From Myxococcus llanfairpwllgwyngyllgogerychwyrndrobwllllantysiliogogogochensis (lineage in GTDB: Bacteria; Myxococcota; Myxococcia; Myxococcales; Myxococcaceae), in the NCBI RefSeq assembly GCF_006636215.1, contig NZ_VIFM01000081.1:1-40992 (forward strand): a DNA stretch of 40,992 nt, in the 5' to 3' direction. This document shows, piece by piece, positions 33,425 to 40,992 of this stretch. The notes under the pieces were generated by a model. The model saw only the letters and a program-made list of their open reading frames with translations, was not told the DNA's origin and made no database searches. Each line of letters begins with the position of its first letter. Positions within the stretch are counted from its first letter, which is position 1. The translations under genes were made by a program, and so were the position numbers.

Positions 33425-34789
33425 CTACTGCGTGAGCTTCGCCTGGAGCCCCGCCTTGTTGGCGTAGTCCGGCGCGTCCGTGGCCAGCTTCTCCCACAGG
33501 GCCTTGGCGCCCTTGTCGTCGCCCTTGGCCTTGAGGGTGTCGCCCAGCTTCTCCACCGACGCCGGGTCCGTCTGCACCGCCACGCCCCACACTCGCGCGG
33601 CCATGGGACGTCCCAGGCCCGTCAGCGCCCAGGCCATGCCCGCCTTCGCGCGGCCATTCTCCGGCTGGAAGGGCACCACGCGCGTGTAGTTGCCGAGCGC
33701 TTCCTGGAAGCGCCCCTTCGACAGGTGCTCCTCGCCCTCGTCCACCAGCTTCGCCAGGCCCTGCTCCAGCTCCGGCGTGCGCTCGGTGTTCTGCACCGCG
33801 TCCACCATCTCCCGCGTCAGCGGGCGCGGCGCGTCCGGCCCCTGCGCCGCCGGCGCCTGCGCCAACCGGATGCGACGGTCCTCGGCACGCGACGCGAGCA
33901 GCTTCGCCCGGCCCCCCGCCTTCACCGTCTCATCCAGCAGCGTCACCAGCCGCTTCGCCGCCGCCGCGCGCGAAGAGGTCGGGTTCATCACCTGCACCGC
34001 CTCGAAGCCCTCGCGCGCCTGCTTCAGCGCCGTCAGGTCCTCGCCCTTCGTCTCGAACAACACCGCCGAGCGCCCGTAGAGCGCCTCCTCGTGCCGGGGC
34101 TCCACCTCCAGCACCGCGCCGTACGCCACCAGCGCGCCCGCCGCGTTGCCCGACAGGAAAAGCGCATTGGCGCGCATCACGCCCGTCTCCAGCGCGGGCT
34201 CCAGCGCCGCGCGAGCACACGCCGCCGCGCCCGCCACGTCGCCCTTCTTCGCGCGCTCCTGAGCCACCGCGCCCATCGCCTCCAGCGCCTGCCCGGGCGT
34301 GAACCCGCAGCCCGCCGCCTCCGCCGTGGCCAGCGTCGCCTTGCCCAGCTTCTTGCGCTGCGCGAGGAACACGTCGCGCACCGGCTTCGCGCGCTCGTCC
34401 GCCTGCAGCAGGTACGTGCCCGCCTCCGCGTTGCGGCCGTTCAGGTAGTACAGGCGCCCCAGCGACGCCGCGATTTCAAAGGTCTTCTCCCGCCCCTGCA
34501 GCCCCTCCGTCGAGTCGAGCTGTCGCAGCAGCTCCTCCGCGGACGGCGGTGCCTTGCCGGTGCCGGACAACGGAGGATGACCCGAGGGCAGCTCCCCCGT
34601 GGGCGCCGCGGTGGGCGACGCGCCACCTTCCACGGCGGGATGGCCTTCGGGAAGCGCGCCTCCCGAGGGAGCGGACGGCTTCGCGGGCGACACCTGGGTC
34701 CCCGGAGGGACGGGCGGGTGACCAGGGGGCAACGGGGAAGGCTCGGCGGCGAGCAGCGCCGCGGTGGCCAGGGCCAGGGAAAGGTTCAT
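33425..34789 (-). CDS. Tetratricopeptide-like protein with LPxGHP motifs
   Basis: This 454-residue protein has a short hydrophobic N-terminus (MNLSLALATAALLAAEP), probably a signal peptide. A Pro/Gly-rich region (about 20-85) follows, holding three copies of the motif LPxGHP (PLPPGHPPVPPG, ALPEGHPAVEGG, ELPSGHPPLSGTG). Helical TPR-like repeats run to the end, for example IAASLGRLYYLNGRNAEAGTYL, ALFLSGNAAGALVAYGAVLEVEP, HLSKGRFQEALGNYTRVVPFQP and AWALTGLGRPMAARVWGVAVQ. The family is unnamed to me; TPR proteins scaffold complexes, here probably in the periplasm. The ATG overlaps the folK stop as ATGA, which fixes the start and makes it the last gene of the operon. The frame stays open upstream to 34822. 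Confidence 0.82.
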   Translation of the reverse strand: MNLSLALATAALLAAEPSPLPPGHPPVPPGTQVSPAKPSAPSGGALPEGHPAVEGGASPTAAPTGELPSGHPPLSGTGKAPPSAEELLRQLDSTEGLQGREKTFEIAASLGRLYYLNGRNAEAGTYLLQADERAKPVRDVFLAQRKKLGKATLATAEAAGCGFTPGQALEAMGAVAQERAKKGDVAGAAACARAALEPALETGVMRANALFLSGNAAGALVAYGAVLEVEPRHEEALYGRSAVLFETKGEDLTALKQAREGFEAVQVMNPTSSRAAAAKRLVTLLDETVKAGGRAKLLASRAEDRRIRLAQAPAAQGPDAPRPLTREMVDAVQNTERTPELEQGLAKLVDEGEEHLSKGRFQEALGNYTRVVPFQPENGRAKAGMAWALTGLGRPMAARVWGVAVQTDPASVEKLGDTLKAKGDDKGAKALWEKLATDAPDYANKAGLQAKLTQ

Positions 34790-35310
34790 GTCTCGTTGCT
34801 CGGCAGGCTCGCTTCGGGCCACGCGGTGGCCTCACTCCTGCGGACATCCTGCGGGGCGAGTTTCCCGAGGAGCTCCTTCACCGTCATTCCCAGCACGGGG
34901 TGCTGCAAGGCAGGCGACAGCTCCGCCAACGGCTCCAGGGCGAAGCGACGCTTGTGCAATTCCAGATGGGGAACCTGAAGGTGAGGGTCGGCCACCACCT
35001 GGCCCTCGCAGAAGAGGATGTCCAGGTCGATGGTGCGCGGGCCCCAACGCTGCTCGCGCCGCCGCCCCAGGTCCTTTTCAATCTGCTGAAGGATGACCAG
35101 CAGCCGCTGCGGCGACAAATCGCAGTCCAACGCCACCACCGCGTTCAGATAGCGCGGCTGCGGCGGCCCCACCGGGGCGCTGTCGAAGAGTGAGGAACAA
35201 CGAAGCACGGCCACCGCATCGATGCGGGACAGCGCGGTGAGAGCGGCGACGAGGTGGGATTCGCGGTCCCCCTCGTTCGAGCCCAACCCGACATAGATGA
35301 TGGTGCTCAC
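34786..35310 (-). CDS. folK: 2-amino-4-hydroxy-6-hydroxymethyldihydropteridine pyrophosphokinase
   Basis: This 174-residue HPPK transfers pyrophosphate from ATP to the pterin in folate synthesis. Signatures are IIYVGLGSNEGDRESHL at the N-terminus, SAPVGPPQPRYLNAVV, and the family motif RWGPRTIDLDILF, whose Asp pair binds magnesium, followed by VPHLELHKRRFALEPLAEL. The start is a GTG at 35308-35310 that overlaps the preceding stop as GTGA. The stop overlaps the next gene's ATG. No folB or folP lies in the window. Its place inside a lysine-synthesis operon may reflect shared growth control rather than pathway logic. Confidence 0.95.
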   Translation of the reverse strand: MSTIIYVGLGSNEGDRESHLVAALTALSRIDAVAVLRCSSLFDSAPVGPPQPRYLNAVVALDCDLSPQRLLVILQQIEKDLGRRREQRWGPRTIDLDILFCEGQVVADPHLQVPHLELHKRRFALEPLAELSPALQHPVLGMTVKELLGKLAPQDVRRSEATAWPEASLPSNET

Positions 35311-36080
35311 GGCTCCATCTCAACTGGATTGAGCAGCGTCCCGATTCCCTCGATTTCGACCTCGACCGAGTCGCCGGCCGACAGCTTCCCTACCCCCGAC
35401 GGCGTGCCGGTGCTGATGAGGTCCCCCGGCAGCAGCGTCATGATGTGGGAGATGAACGCCACCAGGCGAGCGGGGCTGAACACCATGTCCGACGTGCGGC
35501 TGTCCTGGCGCACCTGCCCGTTCACCCGGCAGGAAATCTGGAGGTCCGACGGGGACAGCCCCGTCACCGCCCACGGGCCCGCGCACGCGAAGGTGTCGTA
35601 GCCCTTGGCGCGGGTGTGCTGCGTCTCGCGCTTCTGGATGTCGCGCGCGGTGACGTCGTTGAAGCACGTCAGGCCCCAGATGGCGCGCGCGGCCGTCGTC
35701 TCGTCCGCGTTCTTCAGCCGCTCGCCGATGACGAGCGCCAGCTCCGCCTCGTAGTGCACTTCCTGGCTCGCCTTGGGGATGCGGATGGGCGAGCCCGGGC
35801 CGTTGAGCGCCGTGGAGGGCTTGGTGAAGATGAGCGGCTCGGTGGGGACGGGCTTGCCCATCTCCTCCGCGTGCTTGCGGTAGTTCTGACCGATGCAGAC
35901 GACCTTCGACGCGTCCGAGGGAACCAGCAGCGTCACCGCCGACAGCGAACGGCGGATGCCCGTGTCCTTGACCCCGCCCACCCAGGGGGCCGAGGAGAGC
36001 ACCACCACCTCGGAGCCCTCGACGCGGCCATGGTTCGCACGGCCTTCGTGGAGGAAGCGGCAGTAGCGGGCGGTCGTCAT
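35307..36080 (-). CDS. Fumarylacetoacetate hydrolase family protein
   Basis: This is a 257-residue member of the FAH superfamily, which hydrolyses or decarboxylates 1,3-dicarbonyl-type acids. Visible: [31 protein letters not shown], the metal-binding [12 protein letters not shown] (two Glu), [15 protein letters not shown], the metal Asp region, and [16 protein letters not shown] near the end. It looks closest to the FAHD1/YcgM type (acylpyruvate hydrolase or oxaloacetate decarboxylase). The N-terminal 50 residues form the small domain common in this group. ATGA overlaps with dapB upstream and GTGA with folK downstream indicate coupled translation. The substrate is unknown; a house-cleaning role near pyruvate-consuming dapA is a guess. 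Confidence 0.92.
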   Translation of the reverse strand: MTTARYCRFLHEGRANHGRVEGSEVVVLSSAPWVGGVKDTGIRRSLSAVTLLVPSDASKVVCIGQNYRKHAEEMGKPVPTEPLIFTKPSTALNGPGSPIRIPKASQEVHYEAELALVIGERLKNADETTAARAIWGLTCFNDVTARDIQKRETQHTRAKGYDTFACAGPWAVTGLSPSDLQISCRVNGQVRQDSRTSDMVFSPARLVAFISHIMTLLPGDLISTGTPSGVGKLSAGDSVEVEIEGIGTLLNPVEMEP

Positions 36081-36892
36081 GAAGTCCTCTGGAAGCCGAG
36101 TACGTCGGCCATGTCATACAGCCCCGGAGGGCGGCCCACCACCCAGCGCGCCGCGCGCAGCGCTCCCAGGCCGAACTGGTCTCGACTGGTGGCCCGATGC
36201 GTCAGCTCGATGCGCTCGCCCTCACCGAAGAAGTACACGGTGTGCTCGCCCACCACATCCCCGCCCCGCAACGTCTGCACGCCAATCTCGTCGGGGGGCC
36301 GAGCCCCAATCTGTCCGTGACGGGCGAACGCCAGGTCGTCCTGCGTGCGCCCCAGCGCGGAGGCGAGCACTTCCGCCAACCGCAGCGCGGTGCCGCTGGG
36401 CGCGTCCTTCTTCATCCGGTGGTGCGCCTCCAGGACCTCCACGTCGAAGCCAGGCCCCAGCACCCGCGCCAGCTCCGCGGCCACGCGGATGACCACGTTG
36501 ACGCCCACGGACATGTTCGGCGCCGCGACGATGGGAATCGCCTTCGCGCTCTCCACCAAGAGCGCCGTGGCCTCCGGCGAGAAGCCCGTGGAGCCGCACA
36601 CGAAGGCCACGCCGCGCGCCGCGCACATCTTCGCGTGGGCCACGCTCACCTCGGCGCTGGTGAAGTCGATGACGACGTCCGCCGTCGCCGTGTCGAGCGC
36701 GCGGGCCAGGTCATCCACCACCTGCACCTCCAGCGCGCCCAGCCGGGCGGCCAGGCCCGCGTCCAGGCCCACCGCGGCGCTGCCCGGCCGCTCCGTGGCG
36801 CCCACCACCTGGAGGTCCTCCGCGTCACGCGTCAGACGCAGCAACGTGCTGCCCATGCGACCGGTGATGCCGGTGATGACGGTGCGAATCAT
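36077..36892 (-). CDS. dapB: 4-hydroxy-tetrahydrodipicolinate reductase
   Basis: This 271-residue enzyme performs the second committed step of diaminopimelate/lysine synthesis, using NAD(P)H. The nucleotide-binding loop is [27 protein letters not shown] and [11 protein letters not shown] follow, then [11 protein letters not shown]. The substrate-binding signature is [20 protein letters not shown], with the catalytic His and Lys. The C-terminal half closes with [19 protein letters not shown]. The stop overlaps the FAH-family start in ATGA. It follows dapA by 33 bases. Confidence 0.96.
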   Translation of the reverse strand: MIRTVITGITGRMGSTLLRLTRDAEDLQVVGATERPGSAAVGLDAGLAARLGALEVQVVDDLARALDTATADVVIDFTSAEVSVAHAKMCAARGVAFVCGSTGFSPEATALLVESAKAIPIVAAPNMSVGVNVVIRVAAELARVLGPGFDVEVLEAHHRMKKDAPSGTALRLAEVLASALGRTQDDLAFARHGQIGARPPDEIGVQTLRGGDVVGEHTVYFFGEGERIELTHRATSRDQFGLGALRAARWVVGRPPGLYDMADVLGFQRTS

Positions 36893-36925
36893 GTGGCCGC
36901 GCTCCTCGGTGTCGTGTCGTGGCGC

Positions 36926-37813
36926 TCAGTGCTTCAGCAGGCCCAGCAGTCGCAGCTCGTCGCCGAGCTTCTCCGCGTTGGGCGCGGTCATCGGCACCAG
37001 CGGCAGGCGGACTTCCGGCCCGAAGAGGCCCAACAGGTGCAGCCCCCACTTCACGGGGATGGGGCTGGACTCCACGAAGAGCAGCCGGTGCAGGTTGTTC
37101 ATCTTCACCTGCAGCTCACGCGCCTTGGCGAAGTCACCCGCGCGACCCGCGGCCACCAGGTCCGCCATCAGCCGGGGCGCGACGTTGGAGGACACGGAGA
37201 TGACGCCCTTGCCGCCGCACGCGATGAAGGGCAGCACGGTGAAGTCGTCGCCGGACAGGAGCGTCAGCCGGTCTCCGCACTTCTCCAGGATGTCCACCGC
37301 CCGGGCCATGTTGCCGGTGGCCTCCTTGATGGCGACCACTTCCGGGAAGTCGCACAGCCGCTGCACCGTCTCCGGCAGCAGGTCCACGCCCGTGCGGCCC
37401 GGGACGTTGTAGGCGACAATCGGGAAGCCCGGATGCGCGCGAGCCACCGCGCGGAAGTGCTCCACCAGCCCCGCCTGCGTGGGCCTGTTGTAGTACGGCG
37501 TGACGATGAGCGAGCCATCCGCTCCCGCGTCGCGCACGCGCCCCACGCTCGCAATCACCTCCGCGGTGTTGTTGGAGCCGGCGCCGCCCAGCACCTGCAC
37601 GCGGCCTTTCGCCTCCTCCACCACCACACGCACCGCGCGGGCCTGCTCATCGGCCGACATGGTGACGGATTCGCCCGTGGTGCCCATGGGCACGAGCACG
37701 CTGGTGCCGCCTTCAATCTGCTGGCGCACCAGCGCCCGGTAAGCCGACTCGTCGAGCGCGCCGTTCCGGAACGGAGTCGCGAGCGCCGTCATGGAACCTT
37801 CGAAGGTCTTCAT
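36926..37813 (-). CDS. dapA: 4-hydroxy-tetrahydrodipicolinate synthase
   Basis: This is a 295-residue class I aldolase condensing pyruvate with aspartate semialdehyde. Motifs are GSMTALATPFRNG, the substrate-binding VPMGTTGES (Thr45/Thr46), TPYYNRPTQAGL, and IVAYNVPGRTGVDL with Tyr135 and Arg140. The Schiff-base Lys163 lies in VVAIKEATGN, followed by LLSGDDFTVLPFIACGGKGVISV. All catalytic residues are present. It lies 16 bases after lysA and 33 bases before dapB in the same operon. Confidence 0.97.
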   Translation of the reverse strand: MKTFEGSMTALATPFRNGALDESAYRALVRQQIEGGTSVLVPMGTTGESVTMSADEQARAVRVVVEEAKGRVQVLGGAGSNNTAEVIASVGRVRDAGADGSLIVTPYYNRPTQAGLVEHFRAVARAHPGFPIVAYNVPGRTGVDLLPETVQRLCDFPEVVAIKEATGNMARAVDILEKCGDRLTLLSGDDFTVLPFIACGGKGVISVSSNVAPRLMADLVAAGRAGDFAKARELQVKMNNLHRLLFVESSPIPVKWGLHLLGLFGPEVRLPLVPMTAPNAEKLGDELRLLGLLKH

Positions 37814-37829
37814 TCCGGCGCTTATATGT

Positions 37830-39071
37830 TCAGGCCCGCTCGCCGCGCCAGAGATCCTCGGTGCGCTCGCGCTCCCTCACCACCCGCCACGCCTCTGCGT
37901 CCACCAGCACCTCGGCCGGGCGGGGACGGGAATTGTAGTTAGAAGCCATGCTCATCCCGTAAGCCCCGGCGCTGAGGAAGGCATACAGCTCGCCCGGCTG
38001 GGGGAGGACCAGGGGACGGGCCCTGGCCAGCACGTCGGTGGACTCACACACCGGCCCCACGACGTCCACCTCCACCGCCTTGCCCCGCCGCTTGAGGAGC
38101 GGAACGAAGGCGTGGTGGGCTTCGTAGAGCGCCGGACGGAGCAAATCGTTCATGCCCGCGTCCACCACGGCGAAGCGTTTGGCGGGCGTCTGTTTGCGGT
38201 AGAGCACGCGCGTGAGCAGCACCCCCGCGTTGCCCACCAGCGAACGTCCCGGCTCCAGCACCAGCCGCGCGCCGGTGTCCTTCGTCGCGTCCAGCACGAC
38301 GCGCGCGTACTCCGCCGCCGAGGGAGGCGTCTCGTCCGAGTAGGTGATTCCCAGGCCCCCGCCCACGTCCAGGTACTCCAGCGCGTGCTTCTGGGCCTTC
38401 AGCGCCTGGTACAGCCCCGCCACCTTGGTGAGCGCCGCGCGCAGGGGCGAGCTCTGGGTGAGCTGCGAGCCGATGTGGCAATCCAGGCCCGCGGCCCGCA
38501 CGCCCTTCATCTTCTTCGAGCGCGCGTAGAGGTCCACCGCCTCCTCGAAGGGGACGCCGAACTTGGACGTCTTCAACCCGGTGGCGATGTAGCGGTGCGT
38601 GCGCGGGTCCACCTCCGGGTTGACGCGCAACGCGAACGGCGCGCGGCGTCCCAGGCGACGGCCCACGGCGTCCAGCGCCTCCAACTCCTCGGCGCTCTCC
38701 ACGTTGAAGAGGAGGATTCCCGCGGCGAGCGCGGCCTCCATCTCCTCCGGCGTCTTGCCCACGCCCGCGAACACCGTCTTCGCCGCCTCGCCGCCGGCGT
38801 GCCGCACCCGGGCCAGCTCGCCGCCGGAGACGATGTCGAAGCCCCCGCCCAGCCCCGCGAACAGCCGGAGGATGGCGAGGTTGGAGTTGGCCTTCACCGA
38901 GTAGCAGACCAGGGGCCGTGCGTCGGCGAACGCGTCCGTCACCGCGCGGAAGTGCTGGGTCAGCGCGGCGGTGGAATAGACATAGGTGGGCGTGCCCACC
39001 GCGTCGGCGATGGCGGGCAGCGGCACCGCCTCCGCGTGCAGTACGCCCTTGCGATACGGAAAGGAGCTCAC
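37830..39071 (-). CDS. lysA: Diaminopimelate decarboxylase
   Basis: This 413-residue PLP enzyme makes lysine from meso-diaminopimelate. The PLP lysine is Lys60 in LVCYSVKANSNLAILRL. Further motifs are GGGFDIVSGGELARV, FNVESAEELEAL, RVNPEVDPRTHRYIATGLKTSKFG, GLDCHIGSQLT, LDVGGGLGITY, LEPGRSLVGNAG, GPVCESTD with the catalytic Cys, and GAYGMSMASNYNSRPRPAEVL. The start is the GTG at 39069-39071, which overlaps the preceding lipoprotein stop as GTGA and yields the family-typical opening SSFPYRKGVLHAE. The frame stays open to 39248, but that part is the complement or shifted reading of the lipoprotein gene. Confidence 0.97.
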   Translation of the reverse strand: MSSFPYRKGVLHAEAVPLPAIADAVGTPTYVYSTAALTQHFRAVTDAFADARPLVCYSVKANSNLAILRLFAGLGGGFDIVSGGELARVRHAGGEAAKTVFAGVGKTPEEMEAALAAGILLFNVESAEELEALDAVGRRLGRRAPFALRVNPEVDPRTHRYIATGLKTSKFGVPFEEAVDLYARSKKMKGVRAAGLDCHIGSQLTQSSPLRAALTKVAGLYQALKAQKHALEYLDVGGGLGITYSDETPPSAAEYARVVLDATKDTGARLVLEPGRSLVGNAGVLLTRVLYRKQTPAKRFAVVDAGMNDLLRPALYEAHHAFVPLLKRRGKAVEVDVVGPVCESTDVLARARPLVLPQPGELYAFLSAGAYGMSMASNYNSRPRPAEVLVDAEAWRVVRERERTEDLWRGERA

Positions 39072-39307
39072 GGTGTCCCAGCGTCGACGATGGTGGTGGG
39101 GGTCAGGACCCCGCCGTCCGTCGTCGGAGTAATCGACGGCCCCGAGGACTCCACGCTTACGGGCGCGGTGTCCGACGGCGGCGGAGGGGTCTCCGTCGCC
39201 GGCACCGGCGCCGCCAGAGGCGGCTTGGCCGGACCCTTGATGCCGCACGCCACCATCCCCAACACCAGGACGGTGGCGACCCCGAGCGACGTGAGGGCGC
39301 GCTTCAT
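39068..39307 (-). CDS. LptM/LppL-like small lipoprotein
   Basis: This is a 79-residue lipoprotein. The signal peptide MKRALTSLGVATVLVLGMVA ends in a lipobox with the lipidated Cys21. The mature protein begins CGIKGPAKPP. The C-G-x-K-G-P start is the hallmark of the LptM (YifL) / LppL family, which assists maturation of the LPS translocon protein LptD in E. coli. In Pseudomonas and other proteobacteria the gene sits directly before lysA, exactly as here. The remainder is a Pro/Thr/Ser-rich tail longer than in the E. coli protein. It starts two bases after the barrel-protein stop and overlaps lysA by four bases. Confidence 0.82.
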   Translation of the reverse strand: MKRALTSLGVATVLVLGMVACGIKGPAKPPLAAPVPATETPPPPSDTAPVSVESSGPSITPTTDGGVLTPTTIVDAGTP

Positions 39308-39309
39308 GG

Positions 39310-40973
39310 CTAGAACTTCACGCCCAGCCAGCCGCGGATGCTGTGCGGCGTCTCCAGATCCGCCTTCAGGGCATCCGTGTAGGCCTGCAGACCGCCCATG
39401 GGGAAGAGGATGCCGTAGGCGATACCCGCGAGGAAGCCGTCCTCGGTGGTGTAGTCCACGCCCGCGTTCACCTCCACGCCCAGCGACTTGCTGGTGAAGG
39501 ACGGCGTCGACTCCGCGTAGAGCGCCTGCGAGTAGATGAGGCGGCCATACAGGTCGATGCCCGGCGCCACGGCGTACTTCACGGACGGGCGCACGTAGAA
39601 CGCGTCGGTGACGCCGCCAATCAGCTCGCGCCAGAGGATGAGGTCGATGCGGTAGTCGCGGTTGAAGCGGAAGTTGCGGATGGCGGAGTCGGAGCAGCCA
39701 CCGCCGTCGCAGCGGTACTGAGGACCTTCCACGTCACCCGGGTTGGTGTAGCCGTTGGCGGCGGAGCCCGTGCGGCCCGGGTAGTTGCCGAAGCCCGGCG
39801 CCTTGTCACCGGAGGCAAAGCCCAGCTCCAGCCCCAGCGTCAGCTTGTTGTCCGCGACCTTCACTTCGCCCTGGGCCACGCCGCCGAACTGCGCGACGCT
39901 CAGGCTCTGGTCGAACGTCGTCTGATTCGCCGCGAGCGCGCGGTTGCCGATGTTGCCGAGCACCGCCGCCAGCTCGAACTCCAGGCGCCAGTTGCGCTCC
40001 TCGTAGCGCAGCCACAGGTCCGGGATGTACAGCGAGGCGTCGCGGGGGATGAAGGCGCCCGTGGGCTGGTTGTTGGCGTCCTTCACGTTGTCGTAGTTCT
40101 GCGTGCGCCACGTGAAGTGCAGGCCGTACTGGAGCACGCCCTGGTTGTTGTCCAGCTTGGAGCGGATCTGCGCATCCGTGTCCCGGCGGGCGATGGCCAG
40201 CACCCAGCTGTGGGCGTCATCGGCCTGCGTCAGGTCCACCGGCTCGCCCTGGGCGCCGCCCCGGTACTGCGAGCCCTCGGAGTTGAAGTCCAGCATGGGC
40301 GTCACGTACCAGCCCGCGAAGGGCTCGGTGACGAACTGGATGCGGTCCACCGTGTCGCCGTAGTCGCAGTCGAAGCAGTTGCCGTCGTTGCGCAGCATGC
40401 CCAGACCCCAGTGGCTGCCCATGCGACCGAAGCGCAGGATGCCCACCGGCGTGTTCACCTCGCCATAGGCGCGGCGCAGCTTGATGGAGTCCGACAGCGT
40501 GTCGCCCAGCGACTCCTGGTCCTCGGAGAAGATGGTGAACACGTTGCGCTGGTCGCCCGGGTAGAGCGAGTCCGGCGTGGAGCCCATCACCACGTTGTCC
40601 AGGCCGTCCACCTGGAGCTTGATCTTCACCTGCTCGGACACGTTGAACGTGGGGTCCAGGCGCAGGCGCATGGTCGCGAAGGACTGGGTGTTCTCCCCCC
40701 GGCGGCCCGACACGGCGGGGAAGATATCCTGGTTGGGGACGGGGACCCTGCCCAGGTCGAACTTGTAGAAGAGCGTGGGGCGCAGGCGGAAGTAGCCGTC
40801 GAGGGTGAAGACCTCCAGCTTGCGCTTCTCCTCCGGGTACTCCTCGCTCCACTCCTCGCCGTTGAGGGACTGCTTGGCGGCCTCCGCGCGAATCTCTCCG
40901 CGCAGCTCCTGCTTGGTGGCCTCCAGGTCGTCACGGGTAACGGACTCGCCCTCGGCGGCGGGGGGCTGCACGG
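39310..40973 (-). CDS. Outer-membrane porin-like beta-barrel protein (5' truncated)
   Basis: The 554 residues visible lack the native start, because the gene is cut by adapter sequence at the right edge. The signal peptide must lie beyond it. A short coiled segment (DDLEATKQELRGEIRAEAAKQ) precedes a strand-rich barrel: LEVFTLDGYFRLRPTLFYKFDLG, SFATMRLRLDPTFNVSEQVKIKLQVDGLDNV, EVNTPVGILRFGRMGSHWGLGML and RNFRFNRDYRIDLILWRELIGG. It ends SIRGWLGVKF with a terminal Phe, as expected for a Bam substrate. Two Cys pairs (NCFDCDYGD; RCDGGGCSD) may form disulfides in loops. It resembles a myxobacterial outer-membrane family I recall as TIGR04551, unverified. It is the first visible gene of the lysine operon. 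Confidence 0.8.
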
Positions 40974-40992
40974 CTGTCTCTTATACACCTCT
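40974..40992. other. Nextera transposon mosaic-end adapter remnant
   Basis: The last 19 bases, CTGTCTCTTATACACCTCT, match the Nextera/Tn5 mosaic end CTGTCTCTTATACACATCT in 18 of 19 positions (A to C at position 16). This is library-preparation sequence, not genome; the genuine insert ends at 40973. Confidence 0.93.

Noticed and set aside
39072-39248. 59-codon upstream extension of lysA
   Set aside because: It overlaps the lipoprotein gene in another frame; the GTG at 39071 gives the family-typical N-terminus.

Overview
The window looks like one end of an assembled contig from a predatory myxobacterium (Myxococcota, most likely Myxococcaceae). The reasons are a G+C content near 70 %, strong third-position G/C bias that opens long shadow frames opposite almost every gene, GTG starts, and gene types common in that group: a long orphan chemoreceptor, a fused ThrE-type exporter, and a lipoprotein toxin candidate with a neighbouring immunity gene. 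No rRNA, tRNA, CRISPR array, transposase or prophage gene was seen. The last 19 bases match the Nextera transposon mosaic end with one mismatch, so the right edge is a library-adapter artefact.

Layout, left half. 1-9.7 kb: the 5' part of a TatB-like gene, an MFS transporter, a large methyl-accepting chemotaxis protein, a divergent histone-deacetylase-family hydrolase followed by an AsmA-like envelope protein, then a ThrE/YjjP-YjjB-type exporter and an outer-membrane beta-barrel protein. 9.9-13.7 kb: a sulfatase without a visible signal peptide, a single-domain response regulator, a short-chain dehydrogenase and pyrF. 13.8-19.7 kb: a class A penicillin-binding protein and an RluA-family pseudouridine synthase in one direction, facing a pentapeptide-repeat protein and a five-helix membrane protein.

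Middle. 19.9-23.6 kb holds the most distinctive segment: a lipoprotein with a C-terminal HNH-like nuclease motif, followed with TGATG coupling by a SUKH (SMI1/KNR4)-like candidate immunity protein. A 110-residue low-G+C gene is divergent from it. This resembles the polymorphic SitA/SitI toxin-immunity cassettes that Myxococcus passes between kin by outer membrane exchange; that assignment is inference. 23.5-28 kb: a MOSC protein, a metallo-beta-lactamase-fold nuclease, an EamA permease, a fusion of an S24/S26-peptidase-like domain to a GNAT acetyltransferase, and a Coa1-like membrane protein.

Right half. 28-32 kb: etfA and etfB with an upstream acyl-CoA dehydrogenase (beta-oxidation electron transfer), and a short transaldolase. 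32.1-33.2 kb: arabinose-5-phosphate isomerase for Kdo synthesis, followed by a tandem repeat. 33.4-41 kb: a tightly packed operon read right to left (outer-membrane barrel protein, LptM/LppL-like lipoprotein, lysA, dapA, dapB, a fumarylacetoacetate-hydrolase-family enzyme, folK, a tetratricopeptide-like protein). Four of its seven junctions are 4-base stop/start overlaps. It couples diaminopimelate/lysine synthesis to a folate gene and to envelope proteins.

Several gene ends carry long nested G+C-rich hairpins without a U tract, which probably serve as terminators. All product names rest on motifs read by eye; no database search was possible.
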